Both the position numbers and the translations under genes were made by a program. Below, piece after piece: positions 1 through 6,535 of a DNA stretch of 9,917 bases (the first letter of the stretch is position 1; every line of letters starts with the position of its first letter). Source of the DNA: an uncultured Sphingomonadales bacterium (lineage in GTDB: Bacteria > Pseudomonadota > Alphaproteobacteria > Sphingomonadales > Sphingomonadaceae). The notes under the pieces were generated by a model. It made no database searches, was not told the origin of the DNA, and saw only the letters and a list, made by a program, of their open reading frames with translations. The DNA lies in the NCBI GenBank assembly GCA_903868655.1, contig CAIPWG010000126.1, forward strand, positions 1 to 9,917. Reading direction: 5' to 3'.

Positions 1-916
1 CCGCAGAGGCTTGGGCCAACAACCCATCATAAAGCGCGCGGCCCTTGCGCGTCAGTGCAGCGCCGCGCTGTTCGATCTCTCCAAACCGGGCGGTGTGGCG
101 GCCCACAGCGTCACCGGTCTGATCGGTAAAACGCACCGTTTCGGTCAAGGCCTTGAAACTGGTCTGCCGCAAGAGGATCGGCACGGCGCGTGCTGGCGGT
201 CCTTCGACCCATTCTTTGGCATCGATCCCGTGTGCAGCCATTGCGGCTTGTCCCGCATCGATGTCGATCACACGCGGGGTCAGATGGTTGATATGCGGGC
301 CTTTGAACGCGACGATATCGGCGACCAGCCGATGCGCGCCCGACAGGCGGGCATATGTCGCGCTGTCGACCGTGGCCTCGTCGTGCCAGCGGAAGGTTTC
401 GAGCAGGGCCGCCACAAAAGCATCGGCATCGGCAGAATCCAGACCGCCTTGCACTTCTGCCCGCTCGATCAAAGCGCATGCTTCGGGCCGAAAAATCTCC
501 CGCCTGGCCAGAATTTCGGCGGCTTCTGCGCGCAACGTGTCGTCAGCAATCAAGTCCAGACGCAGCAGCGAACAGAACACGCGAAACGGATTGGCCGCCA
601 ATGCCGCCTCGCTGACCGGGCGAAACGCGGTGGAATGTACCGGTACCCCCGCCAACGCGAGATCGTAGTAGCCGACCGGTTCCATACCCAGCACCGCAAA
701 CGCACGCGCCATCATCGCCAGTTCCTGCGCGGTGCCGACACGGATCGCGCCGTGGCGTTCCGGCTCATTCAGCGTCGGTTGACCTGCACGCGCGTTGACC
801 GTTTCAACCAGCGCCAGCAGGTCGGCATAAAGCGGCACCTCCTGCCGGTACATCGCCGAGAGCGCCGCGCAAAACCGCGTGCGGATTTCGTTCGCATCGA
901 CCCACATGCGCGCCAT
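1..916 (-). CDS. hglS: 2-oxoadipate dioxygenase/decarboxylase (DUF1338), partial
   Basis: The frame stays open from the ATG at 916 to the left edge, giving 305 residues; the family is about 450-460, so the C-terminal third lies outside. The product should be a cytoplasmic Fe(II) enzyme turning 2-oxoadipate into 2-hydroxyglutarate, a step of lysine breakdown. Visible family marks are the N-terminal helix ending in YRQEVP (about 23-28), the ERHGAIRVG motif (His55, Arg59, matching the metal His and substrate Arg of HglS), GPHINHLTPR (His208/His211, one of them the second metal His) and RFGEIEQRG (Glu280, the carboxylate ligand). Spacing of these residues fits HglS with a short N-terminal offset. 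ATG codons also occur in frame at 943, 925 and 907; 916 was chosen because AAAGGA sits 8 bases upstream. The gene diverges from a LysR gene, which may control it. The family assignment is firm; the exact substrate is inferred. Confidence 0.88.
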   Translation of the reverse strand, partial: MARMWVDANEIRTRFCAALSAMYRQEVPLYADLLALVETVNARAGQPTLNEPERHGAIRVGTAQELAMMARAFAVLGMEPVGYYDLALAGVPVHSTAFRPVSEAALAANPFRVFCSLLRLDLIADDTLRAEAAEILARREIFRPEACALIERAEVQGGLDSADADAFVAALLETFRWHDEATVDSATYARLSGAHRLVADIVAFKGPHINHLTPRVIDIDAGQAAMAAHGIDAKEWVEGPPARAVPILLRQTSFKALTETVRFTDQTGDAVGRHTARFGEIEQRGAALTRKGRALYDGLLAQASA

Positions 917-1017
917 TGCCTTCATCCTTTGCTGCGGGGGCATTTGCTGATTGACCGTCAACACACCCGAACATACCAGAAATGCCATGACCATGCCGCA
1001 AAAACACCGGGATTCAA
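917..1017. promoter_or_regulatory. Divergent promoter region between hglS-like and lysR genes
   Basis: These 101 bases must hold the promoters of both divergent genes and, by analogy with other LysR pairs, the regulator's binding site. Candidate half-sites are ATGCC at 982-986 and 993-997, eleven bases apart (one helical turn), and the inverse GGCATT at 939-944, which forms a dyad with AATGCC at 981-986. A TTGACC at 951-956 could be a -35 box, but no good -10 follows. The sites are suggestive only. Confidence 0.35.
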
Positions 1018-1950
1018 GTGACCGTTCCGCCTGACATCATTCCCGAATGGAATGACCTTTTGCGCGTACGACGGCATCTGCCAGCGATTGGCGCTTTGCA
1101 GGCGTTCGAAGCGGCGGCGCGGCTGGGCAGTTTCACGCTGGCCGCGCGCGATCTCAATCTGACACAAAGCGCTGTCAGTCGGCAGATTCGTGCGCTCGAA
1201 CACGTCGTCGGGCAACACTTGTTCTTTCGCGAGAAGCAGACCGTGCGGATCACGCCGGTCGGACAGGCTTATGCCGAACAGGTGCGCCGCGCTTTGGCGA
1301 TCCTGTCCGCGGCAACGATCGGTTGCCAGCTCAATCCCTATGGCGGGGTGCTGCATCTGGCAGTGCTGCCGACATTTGGCACGCGCTGGCTGGCGCCGCG
1401 GTTGGCGCAGTTCAGCGAAGCGCACCCTGGCATAACGCTGACCCTCACGACGCGGCTCGCGCCATTTGATTTCGATCTCGACAGTGTCGACCTGGCGATC
1501 CATTTCGGTCGCCCGTCGTGGCCGGGTGGCGAAATGGTGCCACTGATGCCCGAAACGGTCTTGCCTGTATGCAGCCCTGCACTGCGCGACCGGCTTGGCC
1601 TTGCTTGCGTGCACGATCTGATCCGCGCACCCCTGATAAAGCTGGCGTCGCGCGCCGAGGCCTGGCCCCGCTGGTTTACCCAGAACGGCATCAACGCCAC
1701 GCCCGGCCCAGCGATGCTGATCGATCAATTCGCCACGGCGGCGCAATTGGCGATTGCGGGGGCGGGTGTGGCGCTGATGCCGACATTCCTGATCACCGAC
1801 GAATTGGCGCAAGGCCAGCTGGTAACCGCATTCGACACCGCGCCCACGCAAAGCGAAGACGCCTATTATCTGGTCTGGCCCGCCGCACGGCGCGACTATC
1901 CGCCGCTGGTGGCGTTTCGAGACTGGATCTGTGCCGAGGCGCTTGCGTGA
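1018..1950 (+). CDS. LysR-family transcriptional regulator (GcvA-like)
   Basis: A 310-residue protein of normal LysR length. The winged helix-turn-helix occupies about residues 20-84, with the recognisable run ALQAFEAAARLGSFTLAA and the recognition helix LTQSAVSRQIRALE. The rest (about 105-300) is the periplasmic-binding-like effector domain typical of the GcvA/AmpR branch. It should bind DNA as a tetramer and respond to a small metabolite. The GTG at 1018 is the only common start before an in-frame stop upstream, but its ribosome site is weak. The TTG at 1060 would also leave an intact helix-turn-helix, so the first 14 residues are uncertain. It diverges from the DUF1338 gene, so regulation of lysine/2-oxoadipate breakdown is the natural guess, together with autoregulation. 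It converges on the SYLF gene with only 24 bases between. Confidence 0.9.
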   Translation: MTVPPDIIPEWNDLLRVRRHLPAIGALQAFEAAARLGSFTLAARDLNLTQSAVSRQIRALEHVVGQHLFFREKQTVRITPVGQAYAEQVRRALAILSAATIGCQLNPYGGVLHLAVLPTFGTRWLAPRLAQFSEAHPGITLTLTTRLAPFDFDLDSVDLAIHFGRPSWPGGEMVPLMPETVLPVCSPALRDRLGLACVHDLIRAPLIKLASRAEAWPRWFTQNGINATPGPAMLIDQFATAAQLAIAGAGVALMPTFLITDELAQGQLVTAFDTAPTQSEDAYYLVWPAARRDYPPLVAFRDWICAEALA

Positions 1951-1974
1951 TCCACAATGTCGCCGGGGCCGTGA

Positions 1975-2526
1975 TCAGCGCGGGTGGATTACCGAGATCT
2001 TGGTACCCTGCAAAGTCAGGTCGGCCATCAGGCCCGACTGGTTGAACGGCATGGCATAGACATCTTTGACAATCGTCGTCGTATTGGCCTCTGCCCCAAT
2101 GCCCTTGTTGATGATCGCAATGCTGGGACCTGTCCCGGCGGCGAAACCGCCGCTCTTGCGCAAATAGCGAAGCGCCGATTCATTCATGAAAAACACCGCG
2201 TAGCTGAATTTTTCTGCCCCGGCCTGAAACCCGAAAGTGCCGCCGGACAAGTTGTAAAACCCGGCCTGACGACCATTGATAAACAGGACACCGTTGCCGC
2301 TTTCACCCCCGACCAGCAGTCCTGCCTTGAATATCGAAGGAAATACCAGAACCGCGACCGCATGCTTGGCGTAAAAGCGCGAAACCGGTTCGCGCGTTTC
2401 AAGCTGGTGGAGCGAATGGCGACCTTGCGCAGTGATTTCAGCAGCCGAGCGGGCTTGAACCACTGGTGCGGCCACACTGGCGATGGTCAGTAGCGCGGCG
2501 GCAAGCGTATGACGGGCAAAAGACAT
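1975..2526 (-). CDS. Exported SYLF (Ysc84/DUF500) lipid-binding domain protein
   Basis: A 183-residue protein. Residues 1-26 look like a Sec signal peptide (MSFARH followed by a hydrophobic stretch and a VQA cleavage site). The remainder is one SYLF domain: an N-terminal helix (about 28-52), then AVAVLVFPSIFKAGLLVGGESGNGV and the repeated glycine-rich strands to the end (KISVIHPR). SYLF domains bind phosphoinositides in eukaryotes; bacterial members are periplasmic or outer-membrane-associated and their role is poorly defined. The open frame runs 17 codons further upstream, but ATG 2526 is chosen because AAAGGA lies 6 bases before it and the signal peptide starts there. The family call is solid; function is not known. 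Confidence 0.88.
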   Translation of the reverse strand: MSFARHTLAAALLTIASVAAPVVQARSAAEITAQGRHSLHQLETREPVSRFYAKHAVAVLVFPSIFKAGLLVGGESGNGVLFINGRQAGFYNLSGGTFGFQAGAEKFSYAVFFMNESALRYLRKSGGFAAGTGPSIAIINKGIGAEANTTTIVKDVYAMPFNQSGLMADLTLQGTKISVIHPR

Positions 2527-2591
2527 GGTACGTCCTTTCGAGACAATCTGTTCCGGCCCAGTGGACGCAAGGGGCACCGGCTGGGAACCCC

Positions 2592-2603
2592 CGGAATCTA
2601 CCC
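2592..2603. repeat. Intergenic 12-base word, copy 1
   Basis: CGGAATCTACCC upstream of the SYLF gene. An identical 12-mer lies at 8366-8377, and its first ten bases recur at 3912-3921. All copies are outside genes and in the same orientation. Read on the minus strand it contains TAGATT, which could pass for a -10 box about 60 bases before the SYLF start. Confidence 0.4.
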
Positions 2604-2612
2604 GTCATCACT

Positions 2613-2638
2613 GGTTGGACGTGTGGCACGATCCAACC
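2613..2638 (-). terminator. Inverted repeat after the Gly/His-rich gene
   Basis: GGTTGGA (2613-2619) and TCCAACC (2632-2638) pair perfectly. Inside them CGTG (2620-2623) pairs with CACG (2627-2630) around a 3-base loop, giving an 11-bp stem with one bulged base. It starts 13 bases past the stop of the minus-strand Gly/His-rich gene, as a terminator or 3' end stabiliser would. No T-run follows on the minus strand, so an intrinsic terminator is only one reading. GGTTGGAC is also repeated in tandem next to it on the minus strand. Confidence 0.4.
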
Positions 2639-2650
2639 GTCCAACCACCG

Positions 2651-3004
2651 TCACTGGCAGTAATAGTATCGATGGCCAGGCATATAGACCAGCGGAGGCG
2701 CACAATAATAAGGCGCACCATAGACCACCGGCGGTCCGGGATAGAACCCGCCGCCCCAGCCGCCATAACCGCCACGACCGCCGCGCAGGCCGCCGTCATG
2801 TCTGCTGCTGCGATGGCCACCCCCGCCATGCCCACTGCCAGCGTGGCCATTGCCGTGCCCACCCGGACCTGCGGAATCAGCCCCGGACACGGCAATCGCA
2901 GGTGCTTGCATCGCGCAGATCGCCAGCAGCGCAGCGCAGCCCAGTCGCGCCAGATTCCGCAGAGCATTGCGGGCCAACGGATCACCTCGAACGCGGTTGG
3001 TCAT
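2651..3004 (-). CDS. Small exported Gly/His-rich protein, unknown function
   Basis: A 117-residue protein that I do not recognise as a named family. It begins with a basic segment and a hydrophobic stretch (about 20-40, LGCAALLAICAMQAPAIA), which is a likely signal peptide. A low-complexity block follows (about 44-87), rich in Gly, His, Arg and Ser. The tail is rich in Tyr and Pro and carries two cysteines (YYCAPP and a C-terminal YYYCQ). Such composition is seen in small secreted or envelope-attached proteins, and the histidines could bind metal. Start 3004 is preferred over ATG 3010 because AAGGA lies 7 bases before it. Only 45 bases separate it from the Spy-like gene upstream on the same strand, so the two are probably co-transcribed. 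Confidence 0.65.
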   Translation of the reverse strand: MTNRVRGDPLARNALRNLARLGCAALLAICAMQAPAIAVSGADSAGPGGHGNGHAGSGHGGGGHRSSRHDGGLRGGRGGYGGWGGGFYPGPPVVYGAPYYCAPPLVYMPGHRYYYCQ

Positions 3005-3049
3005 GATCATATCCTTCTGATTGCTGGAAAGAGCCTCGATCTGGCCTGA

Positions 3050-3559
3050 TCATTCTTGGCCATTGCCAAACTTGTCGAACACCGCATCCGCCTCCAGCTT
3101 CTGAGCGTCGGACATGGTCGCATAAAGCGTGTCGAAACTGGCGCGCAGCAGCTTCAGGCCTTCGACATGCGCCTGGGTAAAGCGTTCGTAGGTGCGCAAG
3201 TCCTCGGGCGCAGTCACATGGTGCACGGGCTCGGCCTCACGCGCAGAAATCATGTCCTGCATCCGGGTTTCGTTTTCGCGCATGACGTGTGCGACACCTT
3301 CCCAACCGGCTTCTTGTGCAGGGGTAATGTGCAGACTGGCGCGAAGGGTCCGAATGCGCTGCTCAACTGTTTCGGCACGTTCCGCGGCGGTCTTGCCCCA
3401 GACATGATGGCGATAGTGCGAACTCGGCTCGGCCGAAAACACTGCCGGTCCAACCAACAGCGTGGCGCTGGCCAAACCGGCGACCCCGACCAGGCCGAGC
3501 GCGGTCCGCGCGAGCAAAGTGGGCATCATCGTGGCGACAGAGGCGTGTTTTGCAGGCAT
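3050..3559 (-). CDS. Spy/CpxP-like periplasmic protein (LTXXQ type)
   Basis: A 169-residue protein with an N-terminal hydrophobic segment (about 13-41) and a possible cleavage site at FSA/EP, so probably periplasmic or membrane-anchored. The mature part is helical and charged. It has two LTXXQ-like motifs, LHITPAQ (76-82) and TMSDAQ (148-153), in the positions expected for Spy/CpxP, with the linking helices between. Spy is an ATP-independent chaperone and CpxP an inhibitor of the Cpx sensor; which role applies here cannot be told. Start 3559 has AAAGGA 7 bases upstream; the longer open frame to 3748 lacks coding character and crosses a strong hairpin. It precedes the Gly/His-rich gene in a likely two-gene unit. 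Confidence 0.8.
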   Translation of the reverse strand: MPAKHASVATMMPTLLARTALGLVGVAGLASATLLVGPAVFSAEPSSHYRHHVWGKTAAERAETVEQRIRTLRASLHITPAQEAGWEGVAHVMRENETRMQDMISAREAEPVHHVTAPEDLRTYERFTQAHVEGLKLLRASFDTLYATMSDAQKLEADAVFDKFGNGQE

Positions 3560-3726
3560 GGACCATTCCTTTGCAAGGTCGGCGCAGATCGCGTCAGACG
3601 GCTGGGCATGATCGCCAGATGGGCCGATCCGTGGCCACTGTCTGCTGCCGGAATTCACCCAGCTGTTCGCGCCGCATGCATCGCCTGGGCTGGGTATTTG
3701 CCACCAGGACGATACGGCAAACGCAA

Positions 3727-3759
3727 CAAACCGGCGGTTGCTGCACAACCGCCGGTTTG
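3727..3759 (-). terminator. Perfect 14-bp hairpin, probable intrinsic terminator
   Basis: CAAACCGGCGGTTG (3727-3740) and CAACCGCCGGTTTG (3746-3759) are exact reverse complements around a 5-base loop. On the minus strand the stem is followed by TTGCGTTTG, a loose T-rich tail, which favours termination of minus-strand transcripts coming from the VIT gene 230 bases upstream. The distance from that gene is long, so the hairpin may instead end a small RNA or act as an attenuator in the leader of the Spy-like gene. Confidence 0.55.
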
Positions 3760-3911
3760 CGTAGTGGTGCCGACCAAATTCAGAATGCCAAACTCGGGAC
3801 GAGGGGCATCCGAACTGACACGATCGGTGCTTTTGCTCAGGGGGCGTGAGCGAAGTGCGACCGGCGGCAACGCATTTGGAAATAAGCCCGGAGGTGGCAA
3901 CCGCAAAGGCT

Positions 3912-3921
3912 CGGAATCTAC
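3912..3921. repeat. Intergenic word CGGAATCTAC, copy 2
   Basis: Ten bases identical to the start of the 12-mer found at 2592 and 8366. With the preceding T it shares eleven bases with the copy at 8365-8375. It lies about 150 bases from the hairpin at 3727-3759. Confidence 0.35.
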
Positions 3922-3990
3922 GCTGATCAGCCGCGCGCGGTCACCGTACCATTGCGGCAATGACGCCCCGACACGAGCGATCCTGGCCCA

Positions 3991-4677
3991 CTACAACGCT
4001 GCGCCAATCATCCGGCCGATGCCTGCCGTCACCGCCAGAGCCAGCGCACCCCATAAAGTCACGCGCGCAGCACCGCGCCACACCGGCGCGCCCCCAGCCG
4101 CAGCACCGATCGCGCCCAGCAGGATCAGCATCAGCAAGGCGCCTGCGACTTGTGCGCCAACCATCCACTGCGCCGGGGGCAACAGCGCCAGAATGACCGG
4201 CACCATCGCACCCAGCGCAAAACAGACCGCCGATGTCAGCGCCGCCTGCACCGGGCGGGCGCGGTTTGTCAGCGTGAAGCCCAGTTCATCGCGCGCATGC
4301 GCTGCCAGCGCGTCCTTGGCCATCATCTCGTTGGCAACTTTGGCGGCGGTGACCTGATCCACACCGCGATCCCGATAGATCTGGGCCAGTTCCTCGTGTT
4401 CTCCTGCCGGATCGACTTGCTGTTCGCGGCTCTCACGCGCCAGATCGGCACGTTCGGCGTCATGCTGCGAACTGACCGATACATATTCGCCCGCAGCCAT
4501 CGACATGGCCCCCGATACCATTCCCGCCACCGCCGCGATCAAAATCGCGCGGCGCGTGCCCCCGGCTGCCGCAACGCCGAGGATCAGACTGGCGGTAGAG
4601 AGCAATCCGTCATTCGCGCCAAGCACCGCGGCCCGCAACCATCCGGTCCGGCCGCTGCGATGATATTCGGGCATCAT
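3991..4677 (-). CDS. VIT1/CCC1-family iron/manganese transporter
   Basis: A 228-residue inner-membrane protein. It has about five hydrophobic segments (15-38, 43-66, 142-166, 171-195, 204-226) and a charged helical insert between the second and third (about 70-138). TM1 carries GANDGLLSTAS and TM2 carries MSMAAGEYVSVSSQ, both hallmarks of VIT/CCC1 proteins. The insert is rich in Glu and has MM at 118-119, matching the cytoplasmic metal-binding domain of VIT1. Members export Fe2+ or Mn2+ from the cytoplasm in exchange for protons. The ATG overlaps the hydratase stop in ATGA (4677-4674). A second ATG follows at once and no strong ribosome site is present, so translation is probably coupled. There is no ferritin-like N-terminal domain as in MbfA. 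The actual metal is not shown by the sequence. Confidence 0.9.
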   Translation of the reverse strand: MMPEYHRSGRTGWLRAAVLGANDGLLSTASLILGVAAAGGTRRAILIAAVAGMVSGAMSMAAGEYVSVSSQHDAERADLARESREQQVDPAGEHEELAQIYRDRGVDQVTAAKVANEMMAKDALAAHARDELGFTLTNRARPVQAALTSAVCFALGAMVPVILALLPPAQWMVGAQVAGALLMLILLGAIGAAAGGAPVWRGAARVTLWGALALAVTAGIGRMIGAAL

Positions 4678-6314
4678 GCCGCGACAGGCTCATCCCGCCC
4701 CAGCCCGTGCAGCGCCATGAATGCGCGTGCCAGAACGCGGGCATCGAACATGCCGCGATAGACCGCCGGGGGTTTGCGCGCGAGGTCCAGCAGCGCATAG
4801 ACCGCGGTTTGCGCCGATCGCACCGAATATTCGACCGTGAACACCACATCGTCGGGCAATTCGCAATACTGCCCCAACAGCGCCAGATGGCGGTATCCGG
4901 CAGGCATCACTGACGGCCGGTCGCCCGCGCGACGCGGCATGAACTGGCTTGTGATGAACGGCATCATGCATGGGATACAGATCGCGCTGCCCAATATCGC
5001 AGCCGTATCGTCGACAAACCCCAGATGCCCCAGAATCTCGGTCATGATCTCGCGCCCGCTGCATTGTGCCATCGGCTTTTTCACGAAATTGCCCGGCGCA
5101 TCGACAGTCAGGCCATACCCCCAGCACACCGACACACCGGCCGGCTGGCCCAGGAAATGCGGTTGGTGCGGGATCACGATCGAGGCCAGCCAATTGGATT
5201 GCGCAAAGGTTATCAATCCGCCTTCGCCCGGCATATTGCCGCTGAAATCGCGCACCCGGTCAAGAAACAACGGATCGTGCAAGGTGATCGTGAACGACGT
5301 CCATTTCGATTGGTCGACATGGCTGTCGAACGCGGCCGGTCGCCCGAATTCGGGGCGAACAGCCGCCAGTTTCTCCCACAGCGCCCAGGCCCCGCCATCG
5401 TTGCGGGTGCCCAGCAGCGGCGGCGCGTCCATCGTGCCCAGATGCGATCCTTCGGTCATCGAACCCAGCGTGACGAGCACCAGATCATGCGCGCCCACCA
5501 CGATGTCCCAGGCTTTACCATGGTTGCCGCAGATGATCCGGCTGACTTCGCTGCGATCGTCGCGCAGCGTGAATTCCAGATCGCTGACGCCGGTGCTGAA
5601 GGCAAATTGAACCCCGCGCGATTCCAGCCAGGCCTGCAACGGGCGCACCAGCGAATCATACTGATTGTAAACCGTGCGCATGATCCCTTTCAGCCGACCA
5701 AACCCCGCGATCATGTGCGAAAACCGTACCAGATAGCGTTTGAACTCCACCGCACTGTGCCACGGCTGAAACGCGAAAGTGGTCCGCCACATCAGCCAGA
5801 AATTGGTCTGGAAAAAGCCCGGCTCAAACTGGTCGGCGATTGTCGTTTCGGCCAGCAGCGCCTCGGGCTCGATGGCAAGCCGTTCGATTGTCAGGATATG
5901 ACGTTCGGTCAGGCCGAAGGCAGGATCGGTCTCTCGCGCCGCGTGGCGCACCAGCCGCGCCTGCGACGATGTCAGCATCATTTTGTTCCAGTTTAAAATT
6001 TCTGCAGTGACGGTCGATTTGCCATCGAGCGTGGGGATCGAATCGAACAAGTCGAACGTGCAGACATATTTGCTTTCCAACATGCGCCCGCCACGCAAGA
6101 TATAGCCGTGTTCGGCATCGCCCGCGCCGTCGAGGCTGCCACCCAGCCGGTCGCTTTCTTCCAGGATGGTAATATCGCACCCGCGCATGTCGCCATCGCG
6201 GATCAGAAAAGCCGCCGCCGCCATAGAGGCGATGCCGCCGCCGACCAGCCACGCGCGGGCCGGCGCGCGGTGTTCCGGTACATTAGGAGCAGGCATCTGG
6301 GTCTGAACGGGCAT
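4674..6314 (-). CDS. ohyA: Oleate hydratase (myosin-cross-reactive antigen family)
   Basis: A 546-residue FAD-dependent fatty-acid hydratase, which adds water across the cis-9 double bond of oleate to give 10-hydroxystearate. Residues 21-52 form the Rossmann FAD site (AWLVGGGIAS, ending in an acidic ILEE). RGGRMLESKYVCTFDLF (74-90) matches the family's active-site segment, and the WHSAVEFKRYLVRF and YNQYDSLVRPLQ blocks (about 185-226) and C-terminal GQYCELPDDVVFTVEYSVRSAQ are typical. The usual RGGREME reads RGGRMLE, so the glutamate regarded as catalytic is Met78, with Glu80 nearby; I recall Rhodococcus-type hydratases having Met there. The open frame continues to 6461, but ATG 6314 is chosen because AAGGAG lies 7 bases before it. 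It is followed without a gap by the VIT gene. Family call firm; exact fatty-acid preference unknown. Confidence 0.93.
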   Translation of the reverse strand: MPVQTQMPAPNVPEHRAPARAWLVGGGIASMAAAAFLIRDGDMRGCDITILEESDRLGGSLDGAGDAEHGYILRGGRMLESKYVCTFDLFDSIPTLDGKSTVTAEILNWNKMMLTSSQARLVRHAARETDPAFGLTERHILTIERLAIEPEALLAETTIADQFEPGFFQTNFWLMWRTTFAFQPWHSAVEFKRYLVRFSHMIAGFGRLKGIMRTVYNQYDSLVRPLQAWLESRGVQFAFSTGVSDLEFTLRDDRSEVSRIICGNHGKAWDIVVGAHDLVLVTLGSMTEGSHLGTMDAPPLLGTRNDGGAWALWEKLAAVRPEFGRPAAFDSHVDQSKWTSFTITLHDPLFLDRVRDFSGNMPGEGGLITFAQSNWLASIVIPHQPHFLGQPAGVSVCWGYGLTVDAPGNFVKKPMAQCSGREIMTEILGHLGFVDDTAAILGSAICIPCMMPFITSQFMPRRAGDRPSVMPAGYRHLALLGQYCELPDDVVFTVEYSVRSAQTAVYALLDLARKPPAVYRGMFDARVLARAFMALHGLGRDEPVAA

Positions 6315-6340
6315 CGGGATGCTCCTTGGCATGATCGTCG

Positions 6341-6358
6341 CCGGGCAATCGGGCCCGG
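6341..6358 (-). promoter_or_regulatory. Hairpin in the oleate hydratase leader
   Basis: CCGGGC (6341-6346) and GCCCGG (6353-6358) form a perfect 6-bp GC stem with a 6-base loop. It lies about 27 bases before the hydratase start, just upstream of its AAGGAG ribosome site, inside the predicted 5' leader. It could affect translation or be incidental. Confidence 0.35.
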
Positions 6359-6404
6359 GGCACACGACAAGGATATCAGCCGCGCGCTGAGGCCCCAGTG
6401 CCGG

Positions 6405-6410
6405 ATTATA
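6405..6410 (-). promoter_or_regulatory. Candidate -10 box for the hydratase-VIT unit
   Basis: The minus strand reads an exact TATAAT here, rare in such GC-rich DNA. It would start transcription near 6398 and give a leader of about 85 bases. No good -35 box sits 16-18 bases upstream, so an activator or another sigma factor may be needed. Confidence 0.45.
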
Positions 6411-6535
6411 CGCAAGCGTCCCCGCGCGTAGTTTCCGATTCTGCTCCTCACCGCGGATCACGTTAGCCTGCGATTGTGTTGCCGTCCGCCGAGCGGTCGC
6501 GCGCGTCAGCCCCCTATCGGCCAGCAGGAATTGTG

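Larger units (their letters stand above)
3560..3990. other. Gene-free stretch of 431 bases
   Basis: No convincing gene lies here. Frames on both strands stay open by GC content alone, but their products resemble no family and lack good ribosome sites. The stretch must contain the promoter of the Spy-like gene (near 3560-3700) and the 3' end of the hydratase-VIT transcript. It also holds the perfect hairpin at 3727-3759, one copy of the CGGAATCTAC word, and a weak GCTCA/TGAGC stem near 3835-3851. No tRNA-like fold was seen. Confidence 0.55.

Noticed and set aside
11..1021. Long plus-strand open frame of 336 codons across the left part
   Set aside because: It is antisense to the DUF1338 gene, its product is rich in Arg/His/Gln without any family pattern, and the minus-strand frame carries the catalytic motifs.
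1950..1989. Inverted repeat ATCCAC/GTGGAT between the convergent LysR and SYLF genes
   Set aside because: Only 6 bp with a 28-base loop; too weak to call a terminator.
2544..2556. GGAAC on the minus strand 17 bases before CGTA, resembling an EcfG general-stress promoter
   Set aside because: The -10 would overlap the SYLF ribosome site and start codon, leaving no leader; chance match is more likely.
3655..3960. Minus-strand open frame of 101 codons in the gene-free gap
   Set aside because: No ribosome site, no family resemblance, and it reads straight through the perfect hairpin.
3056..4357. Plus-strand open frame of 433 codons
   Set aside because: It runs antisense through the Spy-like gene, the gap and the VIT gene; composition is typical of a GC-driven shadow and no domain is visible.
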